Below, one piece after another: positions 12,461-24,777 of a stretch of 64,000 bases of DNA. Below the pieces are notes generated by a model. It saw only the letters and a list, made by a program, of their open reading frames with translations. It did not search any database and was not told the DNA's origin. Positions within the stretch are counted from its first letter, which is position 1. Each line of letters opens with the position of its first letter. Position numbers and translations under genes: made by a program. This stretch comes from Hyalella azteca (lineage: Eukaryota > Arthropoda > Malacostraca > Amphipoda > Hyalellidae), in contig NW_025930752.1 in the NCBI RefSeq assembly GCF_000764305.2, positions 310,001 through 374,000 on the forward strand. Reading direction: 5' to 3'.

Positions 12461-13584
12461 GAGTTCAATTCGATGAAACAAATATTCAAAAGGACAAATG
12501 TTCGATCACAAATACATCCATTCAAATAAACCGTACTTTTTGCCAAAATGGGCAATAAATAATTATTCAAAAATAAATTAAGATAATTAAACCACGAGTC
12601 ATCCCATGAATGATGTGCTCATGAATAGCGCTATAATGGCTCTGACGCAAAGGACAATTTAGCGATATATAATCGAGTGTTCGATACATCCCAGAGATAA
12701 ACTAAAATTCGTCTCATTCGTCTGACGATATTCACTAGAAATTTTCATAAAGCAATAAGCGAATCGGTATTTTTATGCAATTAATGAAGCTTTCTTGAAA
12801 ACGGTGCAACCTCAATGGTAAAATTGTTAATTTTGTATTTGCTACTATCCCAAAATTTGAAATCAGTTTACAGTCCCTGCCGATATGTCCAGCGATATTC
12901 TGCGAACAAAAGTCCAATCGATTGAGGATTTCCATTTAACTCACATTTTCGCTACCTACTCACAGGACATCAAAGTAATGACTCCAGTGCCAAGTCCTTA
13001 AGTGCATGGAAACTCTGATCAAAGCCATTGTTTTTAATGATCCAAATTTTCTCTCACTCTCGCTGCATAGACGAGCAGCACTTCCGCTTAATGAGTCATC
13101 AATGTTGGCCGCATGCGTGGAATTTAAGTAGATCAGAAAACGTAATTTTTAGTCCGTGCTGGTGCGGAAAATTAGTAAGTGAACCGGAAATTTATCCGGG
13201 CGGTTGTGGGAAGAAATTTTTTGGCATTCACCATCACCGCTGTTTGGATTACAGGAAATGATTGCGTAGAGGATTTCATTTGAGAAACCTAATATTTCGA
13301 ACCAATTTACTTAATTTACTAAATATTTAAGAAACCTAATATAAATGTTTCTGTAAATCTATAATTTTTACGCTGTAATAAGTGTACTCATGAATCTTTG
13401 GAATTGAACAAAGTATAACACGATAAAGGTGAACAGATGTTCTAGTATACGACCGTCTAAATAACAATAAGTATTTTCACTCCAAAACGAAGTCAAAAAA
13501 ATTATATTGACCGTATCCGAGTTTTGTGTGCAAATAGATTTTTGTTTGTAATACTACGTGAAAAATAATTCCAATAATTCATGT
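12461..13584. other. Intergenic, nothing recognised
   Basis: No repeat, palindrome or coding-like stretch stands out. A 77-codon plus-strand frame (13028-13261) contains several Cys and His residues, but the spacing matches no zinc-binding domain I know. Confidence 0.35.
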
Positions 13585-13749
13585 TAGTGTAACCAGCACT
13601 TTTTTCTGCATCAAAATCAGAGTATACCAAAAGTTAGAAGTATAATAACATGTAAGAGAGTTTATGCTAACGTGACCAGCACTTTTTCTGTATCAAAATT
13701 AAAGTATACCAAAAGTTAGGAGTATAATAACACGTTAGCGAGTTTATGC
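13585..13749 (+). repeat. Two-copy tandem duplication, about 83 bp
   Basis: ACCAGCACTTTTT, the CAAAAT...AGTATACCAAAAGTTAG block and AGTATAATAACA recur with an 83-bp offset (13591 and 13674). The copies differ at scattered positions, so the duplication is not recent. Confidence 0.85.
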
Positions 13750-13824
13750 AGTAGGATCTAGCGTGGGCGTATGCATTCATCACATCAAACCGCTCACTTT
13801 AATCGGTAGGTGCCGCTGCGGGGG

Positions 13825-13890
13825 CTGATTGGCCGCCTCACTCATATGATTGGCCGCCTCAAAATCGCTGATTGGCCGCCTCACTCAAAC
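13825..13890 (+). repeat. Short triplicated GATTGGCCGCCTCA motif
   Basis: GATTGGCCGCCTCA occurs at 13827, 13848 and 13870, spaced 21-22 bp. Each carries an inverted CCAAT (ATTGG). It lies at the edge of a GC-rich block. Promoter-type CCAAT boxes would look like this, but no gene start is visible. Confidence 0.6.
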
Positions 13891-13917
13891 GATGTAATTA
13901 GTTGGACGCGACCCACC

Positions 13918-13958
13918 GTAGCGTCGGCCACAGCACAGCACGCCGACGCCGACGCTAC
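13918..13958. repeat. CpG-rich 11-bp-stem hairpin
   Basis: GTAGCGTCGGC (13918-13928) pairs perfectly with GCCGACGCTAC (13948-13958) across a 19-base loop. It sits in a locally CpG-rich stretch (about 13900-14050) that contrasts with the AT-rich surroundings. Confidence 0.65.
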
Positions 13959-14065
13959 ACAAAAAAATGACAACGACGGACGCGTAAACACGGCAACCGC
14001 CGTGGCAACATGACGTGCCTCGAGTATAATGACATCGCACTGAGGCGCGAGGCATCGAGAATGAC

Positions 14066-14622
14066 TGGAATTGACAATGGGGGCGAATTTGGAAATGTGA
14101 CAGATATTGACAGTGGAGCGAATTTGAAAGGGTGACAGATATTGACAGTGGAGCGAATTTGGAAGGTTGACAGATATTGACAGTGGAGCGAATTTGAAAG
14201 GGTGACAGATATTGACAGCTGAGCGAATTTGGAATGGTGACAGGTATTGACAGTGGAGGAAATTTTGAATGTGACAGATATTGACAGGGGAGCGAATTTG
14301 GAATGTGACAGATATTGACAGGGGAGCGAATTTGGAATGTGACAGATATTGACAGCTGAGCGAATTTGGAATGGTGACAGGTATTGACAGTGGAGCGAAT
14401 ATGGAAGGATGAAAGATACTGACAGTGGAGGGAATTTTGAAAAGTGACAGATATTGACAATGGAGCGAATTTGGAATGGTGACAGGTATTGACAGTGGAG
14501 GGAATTAAGAAGGTTGACAGATATTGACAGTGCAGTGAAATTTGAAAGGCGACGGATATTGACAGCTGAGTGAATTTGGAATGGTGACAGATATTGAAAG
14601 TGGGGTAAATTTTAAGCGGTGA
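14066..14622. repeat. 35-bp minisatellite, about 16 copies
   Basis: Units alternate GGTGACAGATATTGACAG with TGGAGCGAATTTGRAA. The main period is 35 bp (CAGATATT at 14103 and 14138), with shorter 33-34 bp variants. Variants such as GCTGAGCGAATTTGG and GGGGAGCGAATTTGG recur in blocks, suggesting expansion of subsets. The minus strand is open for 191 codons through most of the array and the flanking CpG-rich DNA. That product is an imperfect repeat rich in CQYLS and FQIRS-like segments and is best read as an array artefact. Confidence 0.95.
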
Positions 14623-16696
14623 AAATATACCTCACTAATAATATACTTTTTAAGCTCAAGTAAAAATAGATTGAGGTTAAGTTCCTCTGATAGATTCTTA
14701 TTTGGCGTAAACTGGAATTAACTAGAAGGGCTGGATAAAGTGGCACGCGCGTTAGAGAAATAAAATGGTCAAGATGCATTTTAAATATAAAATGCGTATG
14801 TAAATAATACTCACCACTGACTAGACCTAATTAAAAACATATGCATCTAAAACGAACGGAGCAAAATTCCATCGTTAGATTTAGACTGAAATAAAGACAA
14901 CATTAAATAGAGACGAGTTTGTCAGAGACAAAACCGTTCTATGAGGTGCTGCTATTTCACGCAGATATATACGCTCTGCATTTCAGGACAAATTTTTCTT
15001 TCATATTAAGCTTCACTTTAGAATTCTTCTCTTCGATGAATATTCTCAATGCAGTTCATATTTTTTTAGTCAATTCTAATGTATTCTTCCTTCCAGAAAC
15101 GCATGCAGTGCCCAAACATGCAACGGATAATACGCAATTTATTTCTATCGATCGACTTTAGTTGAGGTGCGAGTTCAACTGCACGGATTCTGTTCACGAT
15201 AGAAGTGATATCGACAGGTTCTGTATCGCTTTAATTCGATTATCGTCAGTGGCAAACCTCTGGTAAGCGTCACTGATGGCAGATTGCCTCTCAGTGGCCA
15301 GGTTAAAGTGTGCAAGCGACGAGCCACGTTTGAAGTTTTAGAGCAATTTTTACATTCCAGTCCCAGAATTTAGGACAGTGAGAGAAATCGGATTGGTTTT
15401 TGACTTAAGCTTAAAGCTGTTCCTAGCACCGCCAACGAAACATGCAAAAGCTTTTCACTGGCGTAACAAAGAAGTTTATGCGAACGTAGTGCTGCGATAT
15501 GCTGGGATTTTTCGAAAATTTTTATGCGAATCTGATGAAATTTTGCGTTTATTCTATTTGAAAAATTGTTCTATATGAACTTCAAGAATTTGTTTTATGT
15601 ATGTTTTTGTTGAGTATGTTAGGTCATGTTTTTGTGTTTTTCACTGAGAGCAGCAAGTTCCTTATACGTGATGTAAAGAAGACTAGAATTTTTAACTTTT
15701 TTTGCGAATAATTTCTACCATAAGCATTGTTAGAACTTTCACCATAAAATTTTAATTTAAAATGAATCTTAAGATAATAAACGAATTCAAGACTTCTGCG
15801 AATAATTTATTTTTACCCGTATTTTTATTGTCGCCACCGATCCGCCTATACCTTTACTCAGTTGAGCCATTGTAAATCGCAAGACAGATTATGTTGCCGT
15901 CTTTGAAGCCTTTCATGCCATTTCTTACTGCCTACCGAAGCACCTGTCAATCGTCCAGTGATCGATCGCTGGTCATGTGTTTGTCTTCAGTTCAGTAAAT
16001 TACCTGTACTCAGGCAAATACTTCTGACCGCAGTCTCAAAATCGATACGAAAACTCCTTAATTGAAGCCTGCTCAGAGCTGGTAGTAATCATGATAATTG
16101 GCCTAGCTGCACAATTTGCCGATCGAACTAATGGTGTTCTGAAGTTCTTGAAAGCTTACGATCCGCTGTTCGTGTTTGTATAATTCCTTGAAATTCGATG
16201 AAATTAGATTTTTGATAGTCAACAAATTCGTGTAAAGCAGCAATTAATCGACCGTAAATGATTATTATTAAGCGCTCAAAATTGCCTAAAAGAATACCGT
16301 TCAATGAACAAAAAACTTTGATTTTTGAAATAAGAAACAGTAAGAATTCCATTTTCATTTAATGCATGTGCCCCGAAAATATAAAACTCGTTTTATGAAT
16401 AGTGTCAAAACAATTATGACTTTTTAATATTAGGACTTAATACTGTTTAAATTGAAACACATATTTCATTTAATGCTATCAGCTCACACAGGCGTTGCAA
16501 GGCTCGGTAATCCAATCAATTTTCGAATCCTGCTATCCCGAATCCGTCACCAATCCTTTTAATAACTATATAACTCTTGTATGCTAATCAAATTTTTCCC
16601 ATTCAAACCTGCATTTCGAGCGGAACGTATAGTATTACCATTTAACTCATGATTCGAAATTCGCGCAAATAACTTGCTCTTTAAATTAATGTATAG
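14623..16696. other. Intergenic, nothing recognised
   Basis: Short open frames (66-80 codons) at 14919-15161, 15378-15578 and 16128-16358 have no recognisable features. No tandem repeat or inverted repeat of note. Confidence 0.4.
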
Positions 16697-16732
16697 CAAT
16701 TGATAATATAATAATTATTATATTATCAATTG
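16697..16732. repeat. 36-bp perfect AT palindrome
   Basis: CAATTGATAATATAATAA at 16697 is followed directly by its own reverse complement, ending CAATTG at 16732, with no loop. More AT-only dyads follow to about 16795. Such sequences can extrude cruciforms and are prone to breakage and misassembly. Confidence 0.9.
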
Positions 16733-17259
16733 TATAATTATAATATATTATATTATAATCTGATAATTACATACTTATAATAATATAATTGCCGAGCTTT
16801 ACCTGCTAGTTTTGCAATCCCTATAACTGTTTTCTCTGTAAGAATAAATTTTCAAGTTCAGGCTTAGCTTGCAAAAACGTTCGTGATTGGCTAGTGGAGC
16901 TATGCAAACTCGATTTTATTTATGATAATATTACATCAGTTAATTTCAGGGACGATGAATATCGAAGTTACTTGCACAAAAAGCCCACTATATATTTACT
17001 GCGTCAGGCTTCAAACTCACATGCAAACTAACTTTGACAAATGTTTAAACTAGCTGGATAGCCCAGCCTGGCTTAGAATAGATCGTTCCCGAAATTTTGG
17101 AATCCTGTTACCCAATTATCATCAGATTCCTGCAGTTCCCAATCCTTTAAATTGAAATAAAACTTATGCATCCTAAAAACAGAAGTCTCTTCAAGTCCAC
17201 ATTTTCATGAGAAAATATGACTCTCATTTCATTGTTGTTTAAAAATATTTGTATTGTTT

Positions 17260-17336
17260 AAAAATAGTCGTAAAATAACTTAATAAATAATAAAAATAGT
17301 CGTAAAATAAATAACTAAAAATTATTTTACGACTAT
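17260..17336. repeat. Direct plus inverted copies of ATAGTCGTAAAATAA
   Basis: AAATAGTCGTAAAATAA occurs twice in direct orientation (near 17264 and 17294). TTATTTTACGACTAT (17322-17336) is the exact complement of the second copy. This gives a 15-bp stem with an 11-base loop, and the first copy could pair instead. Confidence 0.8.
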
Positions 17337-19345
17337 CAAATAAAATGTGTAGTTACTTACCTATTGCCAAATAAAATCTAAATTTCCTATCCAATCGTTT
17401 ATTCAAATTAATTCTATTCTCTCGCTACGAATAAAATTTCAAGTCCAGGTAATATAAAACACGACGATTATTATGAATACATATACAAACAGCTGCTATA
17501 TATTTATGGTATCAGGCTCCAATTACACGCACACGCTTACCTACAAACCCACAATTTTAGACAGATATACATATATCACTTAAATTGCTCATACAAAAGA
17601 CAAATTGGGTAGCATACTGTGTATGTCATTAAAGAAATTTTATAGTCACCAATTTTCTCTTCTAGCATATCGGAATTTATAATTTAAGCCAGTTGGGCTT
17701 GATCGTCGTTAAAAATTTAGTTAATAGTTAAGAATTATTCCAACAATATATGAGTATCTTGATTTTAAATCGATTTGAATATATACGTATGTGCTGTTAA
17801 AAAATCACCATTAACGCTGCAATGTTTTTCGCATGTTTTTTGGAACCTTCAAGTTAGAATGCAAAATTGATAGCCTTTTTATGGCTTATTTAAAGTACGA
17901 ATTTAAACTTATTTGATATTCCTTTCATGCAGAATGCTAAAATAAATTTATTCTCCTATTAACAAACTTCGACAAATTTCTGCAGTTCGGTTAGTCGTGC
18001 AAGTACTAAAAATATAATTAACGCGGATAAAAATCTTATGCACCCCAAGCCATCAACAAGCATAGGTAACCTAATCATTTACTCATCAAAGCCTTTCTTG
18101 AATGTCTGTTAATAATCAATGTCGAACAAGTTCCTGGGTAACTGCCACTTATTAACATTTACCTCATCTTGTAAGAACACACTTTAAAAAAAGCCCTTAC
18201 CAATTATCGTGTCTTTCTCGTCCCCTCAGAGTCTTCTTCCTGTAAGACTAACACAATGAAAAGACTTTCTTCCTGCCCATCTACCTAATAATCAGGCTGG
18301 TAATCTACTAGGCCTCCCCTGGCCAAAATGCCGCGCTGTTTACGACCTGAGGAGCCCAGCAGCGAGCGAAGGTTCATTATAAGTGCAACACCATCTTTAT
18401 TAGGACAATTTTCGTTAGGGAGCCTCGAACATTAGCGAGCTGCGCATACACTTAATTTTTCCCCTTCCAGCGAAAAAACACCAACGTCGAATTAGCTCTG
18501 GCAAGACAAAGACGGCCACCGATGATGTGCTGTTGATTTTCAATTCTCAAACTCAAGCGTAATGAAGAAAAATGCGAGTTTGTGACGGTTTCTTTAAGTT
18601 GACTTAGTTGACAATTCTGCTTTTCGGTGCCTATCATTTTTGTCGATCAGAATCTTTTTCATCCTCTTCACTCGTATTGAGATATTTATAAATGGTGACA
18701 TTATTATTATTCGTTGACTTGAAATAAATAAGCGCTATTACGGATTGCACATTGATTTTTACGTGTACTTGAATCTAATTGCAGAGTTGGAAAATTAAGA
18801 GATTAAGCATATATGCGGGCTTTACCATTCAGCGTTCCCCATACAGCTCATCTCTGTCTCTCAACACGCTCTTCATCATTCTTATACATATTTTTCACTT
18901 TCAGTGCTATTCGTAAGTCACCATTAGCGCATCAATAAGGATATTATAACTGCAAGAAATTACTGTCATTTAATTCCCAGCTAGATAATCCTAAACACAA
19001 TTTGTCGCTTACACAATTAAAGTGAGGAATAACTACAGTACATTTCTGAGGAATGTATTTTTACAGCTTAATGGGGACTCATAATGCAATCCAGCGTCAC
19101 GATTTTTAATTTGGAAATATCCACTCCTTCCGTATAGTATTAAACAATTGTATGGAATTACAATGGGCATCTAATGACTAACTATCTATAAATTGAATGG
19201 CAAAAATGTGCAGTGTTTATTTAGAGTATTTCGACTTGTTGGAATCCGTTAAAATCGCATTCTTAATGGTTCAAAAAAAATTTTAAAAACTATTTCCTAC
19301 GAAAATAAGTTTTTTCCAGTTATCTGAAAGTCACCTTAGTCATGA
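17337..19345. other. Intergenic, nothing recognised
   Basis: AT-rich DNA with a slightly more GC-rich stretch around 18300-18560. A 61-codon minus-strand frame lies there without any recognisable domain. No repeats of note. Confidence 0.4.
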
Positions 19346-19475
19346 TCTAAATTTGCGAAAACATACAATAGTAATAGCCAGTTACCATCCAAATCTAAAG
19401 TAGTGAAAACATATAATAATAATAGCCAGATATCATCCAAATCTAAATTAGTGAAAACATTCAATAATAATAGCC
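19346..19475 (+). repeat. 48-bp tandem repeat, about 2.7 copies
   Basis: Units of about 48 bp carry TCTAAATTAGTGAAAACAT, AATAATAATAGCC and AGATATCATCCAAA. The first copy is the most diverged (ATTTGCGAAAACATACAATA). Confidence 0.85.
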
Positions 19476-19478
19476 GAA

Positions 19479-19784
19479 ATGTCTGTTTCTCAGAAATTCA
19501 GTGGTTTCTTGAAATTGAATAGACCGGTCGTTTCCTCCTCTCGCCTTGATCCTCCGACGGCCGGATTCAAGTCTTGTGTGTTGACCGTAGCGGCGTCTCT
19601 CTTTTCATTAGAGCGGCCGCGGGACTTTGTGTGTCTGGTGCGACATTTGTCAGGAGGTTCCCGGGGAAATGATCATGGGACAACCGTGAGCTTTGTGGGC
19701 GGCAGACAGGCTTCTTCAAAACTGGACGCCCCGCTGAGCTTCACTGGAACGTCCTGGTTTGTTACCCACCTGCCGAGCTTTTAA
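19479..19784 (+). CDS. Candidate coding exon or small ORF, unrecognised
   Basis: An ATG-initiated frame of 101 codons coincides with a GC-rich island in AT-rich DNA and includes a GCGGCCGC site near 19615. It begins right after the 48-bp repeat. The product is rich in Ser, Leu, Val and Gly, with no signal peptide, membrane segment or motif I recognise. The island makes stop-free frames more likely by chance, and no splice or promoter evidence was found. I do not assign a function. Confidence 0.12.
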   Translation: MSVSQKFSGFLKLNRPVVSSSRLDPPTAGFKSCVLTVAASLFSLERPRDFVCLVRHLSGGSRGNDHGTTVSFVGGRQASSKLDAPLSFTGTSWFVTHLPSF

Positions 19785-20940
19785 ACTCATGTACAACTTT
19801 ACCGTCAGTTTGTATTGTGAACCGGCACATCACTTATTTTATTTTATATCATCAGGCGAAGTAATTATAGAACGCTCAGGAAGTTGGTGAAGGCTTATAT
19901 TCTTTCAAATATGGTGAATATAAGAAATAGTTTCCAAATTAATTTCAACGTTTACTGTTTTACGAGTATATGGAGAACTTAGAAGTAGATTTCCTTAAAT
20001 CGTCGACTCTACTCTGACGACTTAATATCTGTAACTAACTCGTAGGAGATATGTTAATAAATTTACCAAAAAATAACTTCAGCGTCACTGCTCCATGCAT
20101 TTTAAATTAAAATCACGTATTTCAGTCTTCAGCCTCACAGTATCTTCATTCCAACAGAAGATTTTATGTCGTGAATTGCCTAAATTGGCTTAACTTTGCC
20201 AAAATTGCAATAAATAGCAGGAAGATGGAATGACAAAGTTTAAACGGCCAACGGAAGCTCGCTTGTGCCCCCAAAAAATTCATTTCTCAGGGATGAACGA
20301 AGGAGTAATCCATGACATGAAAAGCCGAACATCCTGGGAAAACTGCTAACGTTAATTGTAACCACTGCCTTCACTGCTCAATAATATAGCTCTGCTCAAT
20401 CAAATACACTTCAACTGAAAAAAATAGTATACCGTATATATGATCATCTCAAAGGTCCATCAAAATTACTTGGCACATCCAAACAAGCTCCATACCCCAC
20501 CTCATGCATGTACTTATCGTACAGCTAATTACATTGGATTACTTTGGTAATATGATCAGGCCCATTTAATCCATTAGTCATCCACATTTCATCAAGATAA
20601 TTTCTTGATGTATGTCATCGTCCGAATAATAAACCACGGAGGTAATGGGTCCAGCCAGCTGCAGCGCCGTTTATTGATTTCCTACATCAATAAGAAGGTG
20701 ATTCAGTGGCGGTAATCATATAAAGTCGGCCATAAGCCAACGCTAGCCTATCATTTGACATACGCCAAGTGTCACACTCGACCGAATGATATCCGAAACC
20801 TGGACAGCGTACTCGATGTCTCGTGGCCAGCAGCCCTCGTACACAGGGCCATGTTTTTTATTAGAATCAAACATTTAATTTGAAACTGAAGTAACAAGGT
20901 AGAGAGTTTTCCATTTTTTTTTTTTTGTGACCAGTCGAAA
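19785..20940. other. Intergenic, nothing recognised
   Basis: No coding-like stretch, array or strong dyad noted. Confidence 0.4.
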
Positions 20941-21045
20941 AACATTCTATTTCTCGTATTCATTGACCTTGTTTTTATTTCCATTGACCCCAGCATTAGC
21001 GAATAAAACATCCATTCCTCGTACCCATTGACCTTGTTTTGTCAT
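20941..21045 (+). repeat. Diverged two-copy repeat around CATTGACCTTGTTTT
   Basis: CTCGTATTCATTGACCTTG near 20956 and CTCGTACCCATTGACCTTG near 21018 are similar. A partial TCCATTGACC lies between them. The spacing is about 62 bp and divergence is moderate. Confidence 0.55.
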
Positions 21046-23168
21046 TAAAAACGCGCGTTTCTCCGTAATGCATTCGACTATATCAAAAAGATATTGCAAG
21101 AATACATGTGATCGAAGATGAGTTTGCGGCGTTTTTCGCGAATATTAGAAGGATTGCCAAGCATATCATGTTTTCAAACTCTAGATCAATTGTCTTGAGG
21201 CTTGACTAAACATATATTTAACAAATCATTATCGCACAAATAATTTTAAAAACTTTTTAGAAATGCTCAAAATCTTTTTATTTGCCAAATTAATTTTGTC
21301 CATACTAACAAAAAGTTTTAAATACCTGATCTTTGCCAAAATTTGATGCAGGGAACTCCCGTACCCTGAGCAAAATTTTTTACTGAATTATACAAAAAAA
21401 ATACCTCCATTAGGAATTTCTTCAAGGAGAGGTATTTTGTAAAAGCCTTTGTAATTAATTTTTCCTCTCGTTATTTGTCACCGAACTAAAATATCGCTGG
21501 AGCCCAGAGAAACTTTTCAACACTCTCGCAACACCCGCGCTTATACAAGTTAAAATATTGCTTACAATTCGGGACTCATGCAGGGCACGCGAATTATTTT
21601 CAAAGGTTTGAGTGGTTCCATGTCACCTTGAATATTTTTGTAATCAGCCAAGAGTGTCCTAAAAATGCCCGCCTTAGCCCCGTCTTGTGAAAACTTGGTT
21701 GCCGAAAGTGCACTAGACTCCCTTTTGTTCAGTATAATTTTTGTATATAAATAAATGATAAAATTATAAAGTATAATTTTATCTAGTATACAATTTCTTG
21801 AAAAAGAAACTATTGCAGGGAGTAAAAAACGCTTCGACTGATCGGTTTATTGTTGAAAAAGCGATAATAATCGCAACAGAAAGTCCAATCTGGTTCTATG
21901 ATCTACCGCGGTCGAAGGAATGAGGTTGGTGCGACCACCGCGCTCCGGGCTAAGTAAAAATGATCGCAGTACCTGTTCAAGAGATTAATGTACGAAGCAG
22001 TGGAATGGAGGACAATAGTAGGTGTTCGGTCACTAATAGGCTGCCTGGGTGAGTGGGATGTCAGAGCAAAAATTAACGCTTGACATTTAGAATCGCATCT
22101 GCACGGATTCCACCATAAACACTGTCAAAATTATTCTCAATCATTCATTCCTTCTAATTACTATTATGATCCTATGGACGTCAAATTTAAGAAATTTACT
22201 CCAATCTAATTATGACCACCGTTTGAGCGGACTATTTGACCGAGTCAAATTTTACCAGCGCTTGATAGCAGCAATGAGAACGCTGCACTAGGGTCGACAT
22301 GTCACCGACCCAATGATTGATATCCATAATCCATATTTTAGCAGAATCGCGGGGCCAGCGTAGTAGGTCTCAGAAGCCAGGAGAGTTGACGGTTTGGCGA
22401 GTCTAGTCGTGAAAGTGCGTCCGAACTGAAGAAACGTACACCAACACCAACCACCAATAACCAACCAAATCATGCGCAATGCGAATTTTCATCTCCTAAT
22501 GTCTTGTCCATTTCTCCTTCCCCTTTCTGGCCACTCTGCACCACCTCTTGTTCTCTTCCACGCTTTCCTAGTGGCACCGCCACAACAACAAAACGTACAC
22601 TGAATCTGCAGGGCCACATAGAACGAAAACGACGTCAGCGAGTCAGCGATGGGAGCAGGTGATTGACAGAATATTCTTCATGAATGAAGAGCGTCGGAAG
22701 TGTCGTTTGTTTCAGCTCCGTTCTGGAATACTCCATTATTCCAACAGAAAATAATGCTTGACGAACGAAAGCAGCAAGAAATGGAAAACATAAACGAAAT
22801 TGGGGCAATGTATAATTGTGAAAAAGTAGGTGAATGTGATAAGGTGCTCTTGATTGTCAAATTTAGTCAGAACCGGGTGAAATTATTTTATATTTAAATA
22901 TTTGGTTTAGCCGTATTTGGCTCAAATTTCGTCCCTATATTTTATTCTTCAACACAGTTAACGAAAAAAATACATAATAGCTATAATAGTGATTCATGTG
23001 TATCGAATTTATTACGTTCTACTATCTACTACCACAGAATGTGCGTGACCAGGAAGTGTGCATGTGATATATTAGGAAATTTATGTGATCGATATCGAGC
23101 GCCGAGAATTTCGCATATTCGTGTGGAATTACGCTAAGGAAATAATGTATGTCTCCTCACTGAGTGAG
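21046..23168. other. Intergenic, nothing recognised
   Basis: AT-rich DNA with short open frames at 22288-22479 (minus) and an overlapping opposite pair at 22678-22897. None has a recognisable feature. No arrays were seen. Confidence 0.4.
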
Positions 23169-23308
23169 GGAGTGGATATACTTTTCCAGCACGCACGTTG
23201 TGAAAGTAATTAAACATGAAATAAAGTGATGCAAAATTGGAGTGGATATACTTTTCCAGCACGCACGTTGTGAAAGTAATTAAACATGAAATAAAGTGAT
23301 GCAAAATT
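23169..23308 (+). repeat. Perfect 70-bp tandem duplication
   Basis: The segment starting GGAGTGGATATACTTTTCCA at 23169 is repeated base for base at 23239, and both copies end GATGCAAAATT. All 70 bases are identical. Either the duplication is very recent or it is an assembly error. AT-only low-complexity sequence follows (23320-23395). Confidence 0.95.
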
Positions 23309-23446
23309 GAACAGAGTAATTAAAATATTTATTTATTAATAAATTTATTATTTATTTTTAATATTTAAAATTTAATAATTATTAAGATATTTATTTAACT
23401 GTTGTTATCTTTTCTTCTTGGATAAGTTACACACCGAGTGAAGATA

Positions 23447-23689
23447 TCTTTAGCTCCTTTTCTCATTTATGAAATAAATGCACTATTGTGCTTGCCATGA
23501 CCGTCTGTCCGTCTGTCTGTCTGTCCGTCTGTCCATCCGTCTGTCCGTCCGTCTGTCCGTCCGTCTGTCCGTCCGTCTGTCCGTCTGTCTGTCCGTTGAT
23601 CTGTCTGTCCGTCCGTGACCTCAAGTTTTCGTCGACGAGAAAATGCGCTCTCTGTCACACACTGCAGTGAGTACTGAGTTATTTTTTTT
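23447..23689 (-). mobile_element. (GTCY)n-bearing dispersed element, copy 1
   Basis: Reading the minus strand, the copy runs from ATAACTCAGTACTC through the near-palindrome CACTGCAGTG, then GAGAGCGCATTTTCTCGTCG, a long (GACRGACR) tract (23501-23617; GTCY on the plus strand), then CATAAATGAGAAAA and GCTAAA. Copies 2-4 match the same blocks in the same order. GCGCATTTTCTC and a diverged GAGAAAAGGAGC form subterminal inverted repeats. The GTCY microsatellite and subterminal inverted repeats recall mini-me/DINE-like, Helentron-associated elements of insects (established knowledge). That family assignment is inference. This copy has the longest microsatellite of the four. Confidence 0.75.
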
Positions 23690-24777
23690 ATCGTTATGCT
23701 CGCATGTAATTTTTGCCGCACTAAAGAACCAGGGGCGCGGAGCACATCTCCACCTGTTCAACGATCTGGGCAGCGGTCGTTACCGCGACATTTTCTCTCA
23801 GAATTTTTCCTTGTGCTGCAAATTTAGGTGAAAATATTTTCTGGTAGCCTTCCTTTTCGTTGTACTCGTATTATGGTAGCGATGCTTACAAACCCCCACT
23901 GTGCCAGCGAGCGAAACAACGTAATTGGCGAAAATGGATGTAATTGAACATTTATGCTGCTTATTTTTCATACCTCTTTCAAATTATTTGTTCCATTATT
24001 CCTGTCACTAAAGTATTTTTTATATTATGTAGGAAGTGTAGGTTTAAAAATTAGATTTAGTGACTGCGCAGCCTTTTTATATGTGTTATGATTCGTTTTT
24101 GTTTGAGTATCCGGAATGGAAATTTGATAGATATGAGTAAAATAGTGTATTTTTACTCAGCCTAAATAAAGATTTGCAAAAACTTAGCTTATGAATAATA
24201 CAAAATGGGAAGCCTTGATGACAGGCGGAACCATTTGTCAGAAAGCAAGTTAAAAAGTATGATGAACTTGCTGAATCAGCCGTAAATTTTCAGAAAAAAA
24301 TAAGTACGTATATAGATAACATAACACTCAAGGGCTTCAACAATAGCGAATAATTAATTTAAGAGTATTATTAATATACTTATTACTTATAGAAAATCGT
24401 CACGACCAACCAAAAATAATTCGCAAACGATTCATCTGGATCATAAATGAATCCTCGATTCTATGGAAAAACAAATTTTGGCAGCTACATTCCAAATATT
24501 TACGTACCAACCACAGCATTAGTTAGAGCAAAAACAAACAAATGTGTCATAATTCTCTTCCGATATTCTTGTATGTCACTCCGCAAAAAAATTCCTTAAA
24601 CTTAGCTGCACTCTTTATCTAAAAATTTTAACGGATAAATTTTTTAGTTTAAAGTCATGTGCAAACTAAACGAGCTTCAATCCATCAGTTCCGCGAGTAA
24701 GTCCGCCTTTGGGTTCAACTATGCTTTGAACTGCAATCTTTCCCGTAGCGAAAAAAATGAAATAAAGTAAAAAAAAA
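23690..24777. other. Intergenic, nothing recognised
   Basis: A 62-codon plus-strand frame at 23643-23831 starts inside the (GTCY)n element and is not supported as coding. The rest is AT-rich and featureless. Confidence 0.4.

Noticed and set aside
13885..14460. 191-codon minus-strand frame as a repeat protein
   Set aside because: It lies almost entirely in the 35-bp array and its CpG-rich flank. Units have varied lengths (33-35 bp), so the peptide repeat shifts phase, which is not how a selected repeat protein looks.
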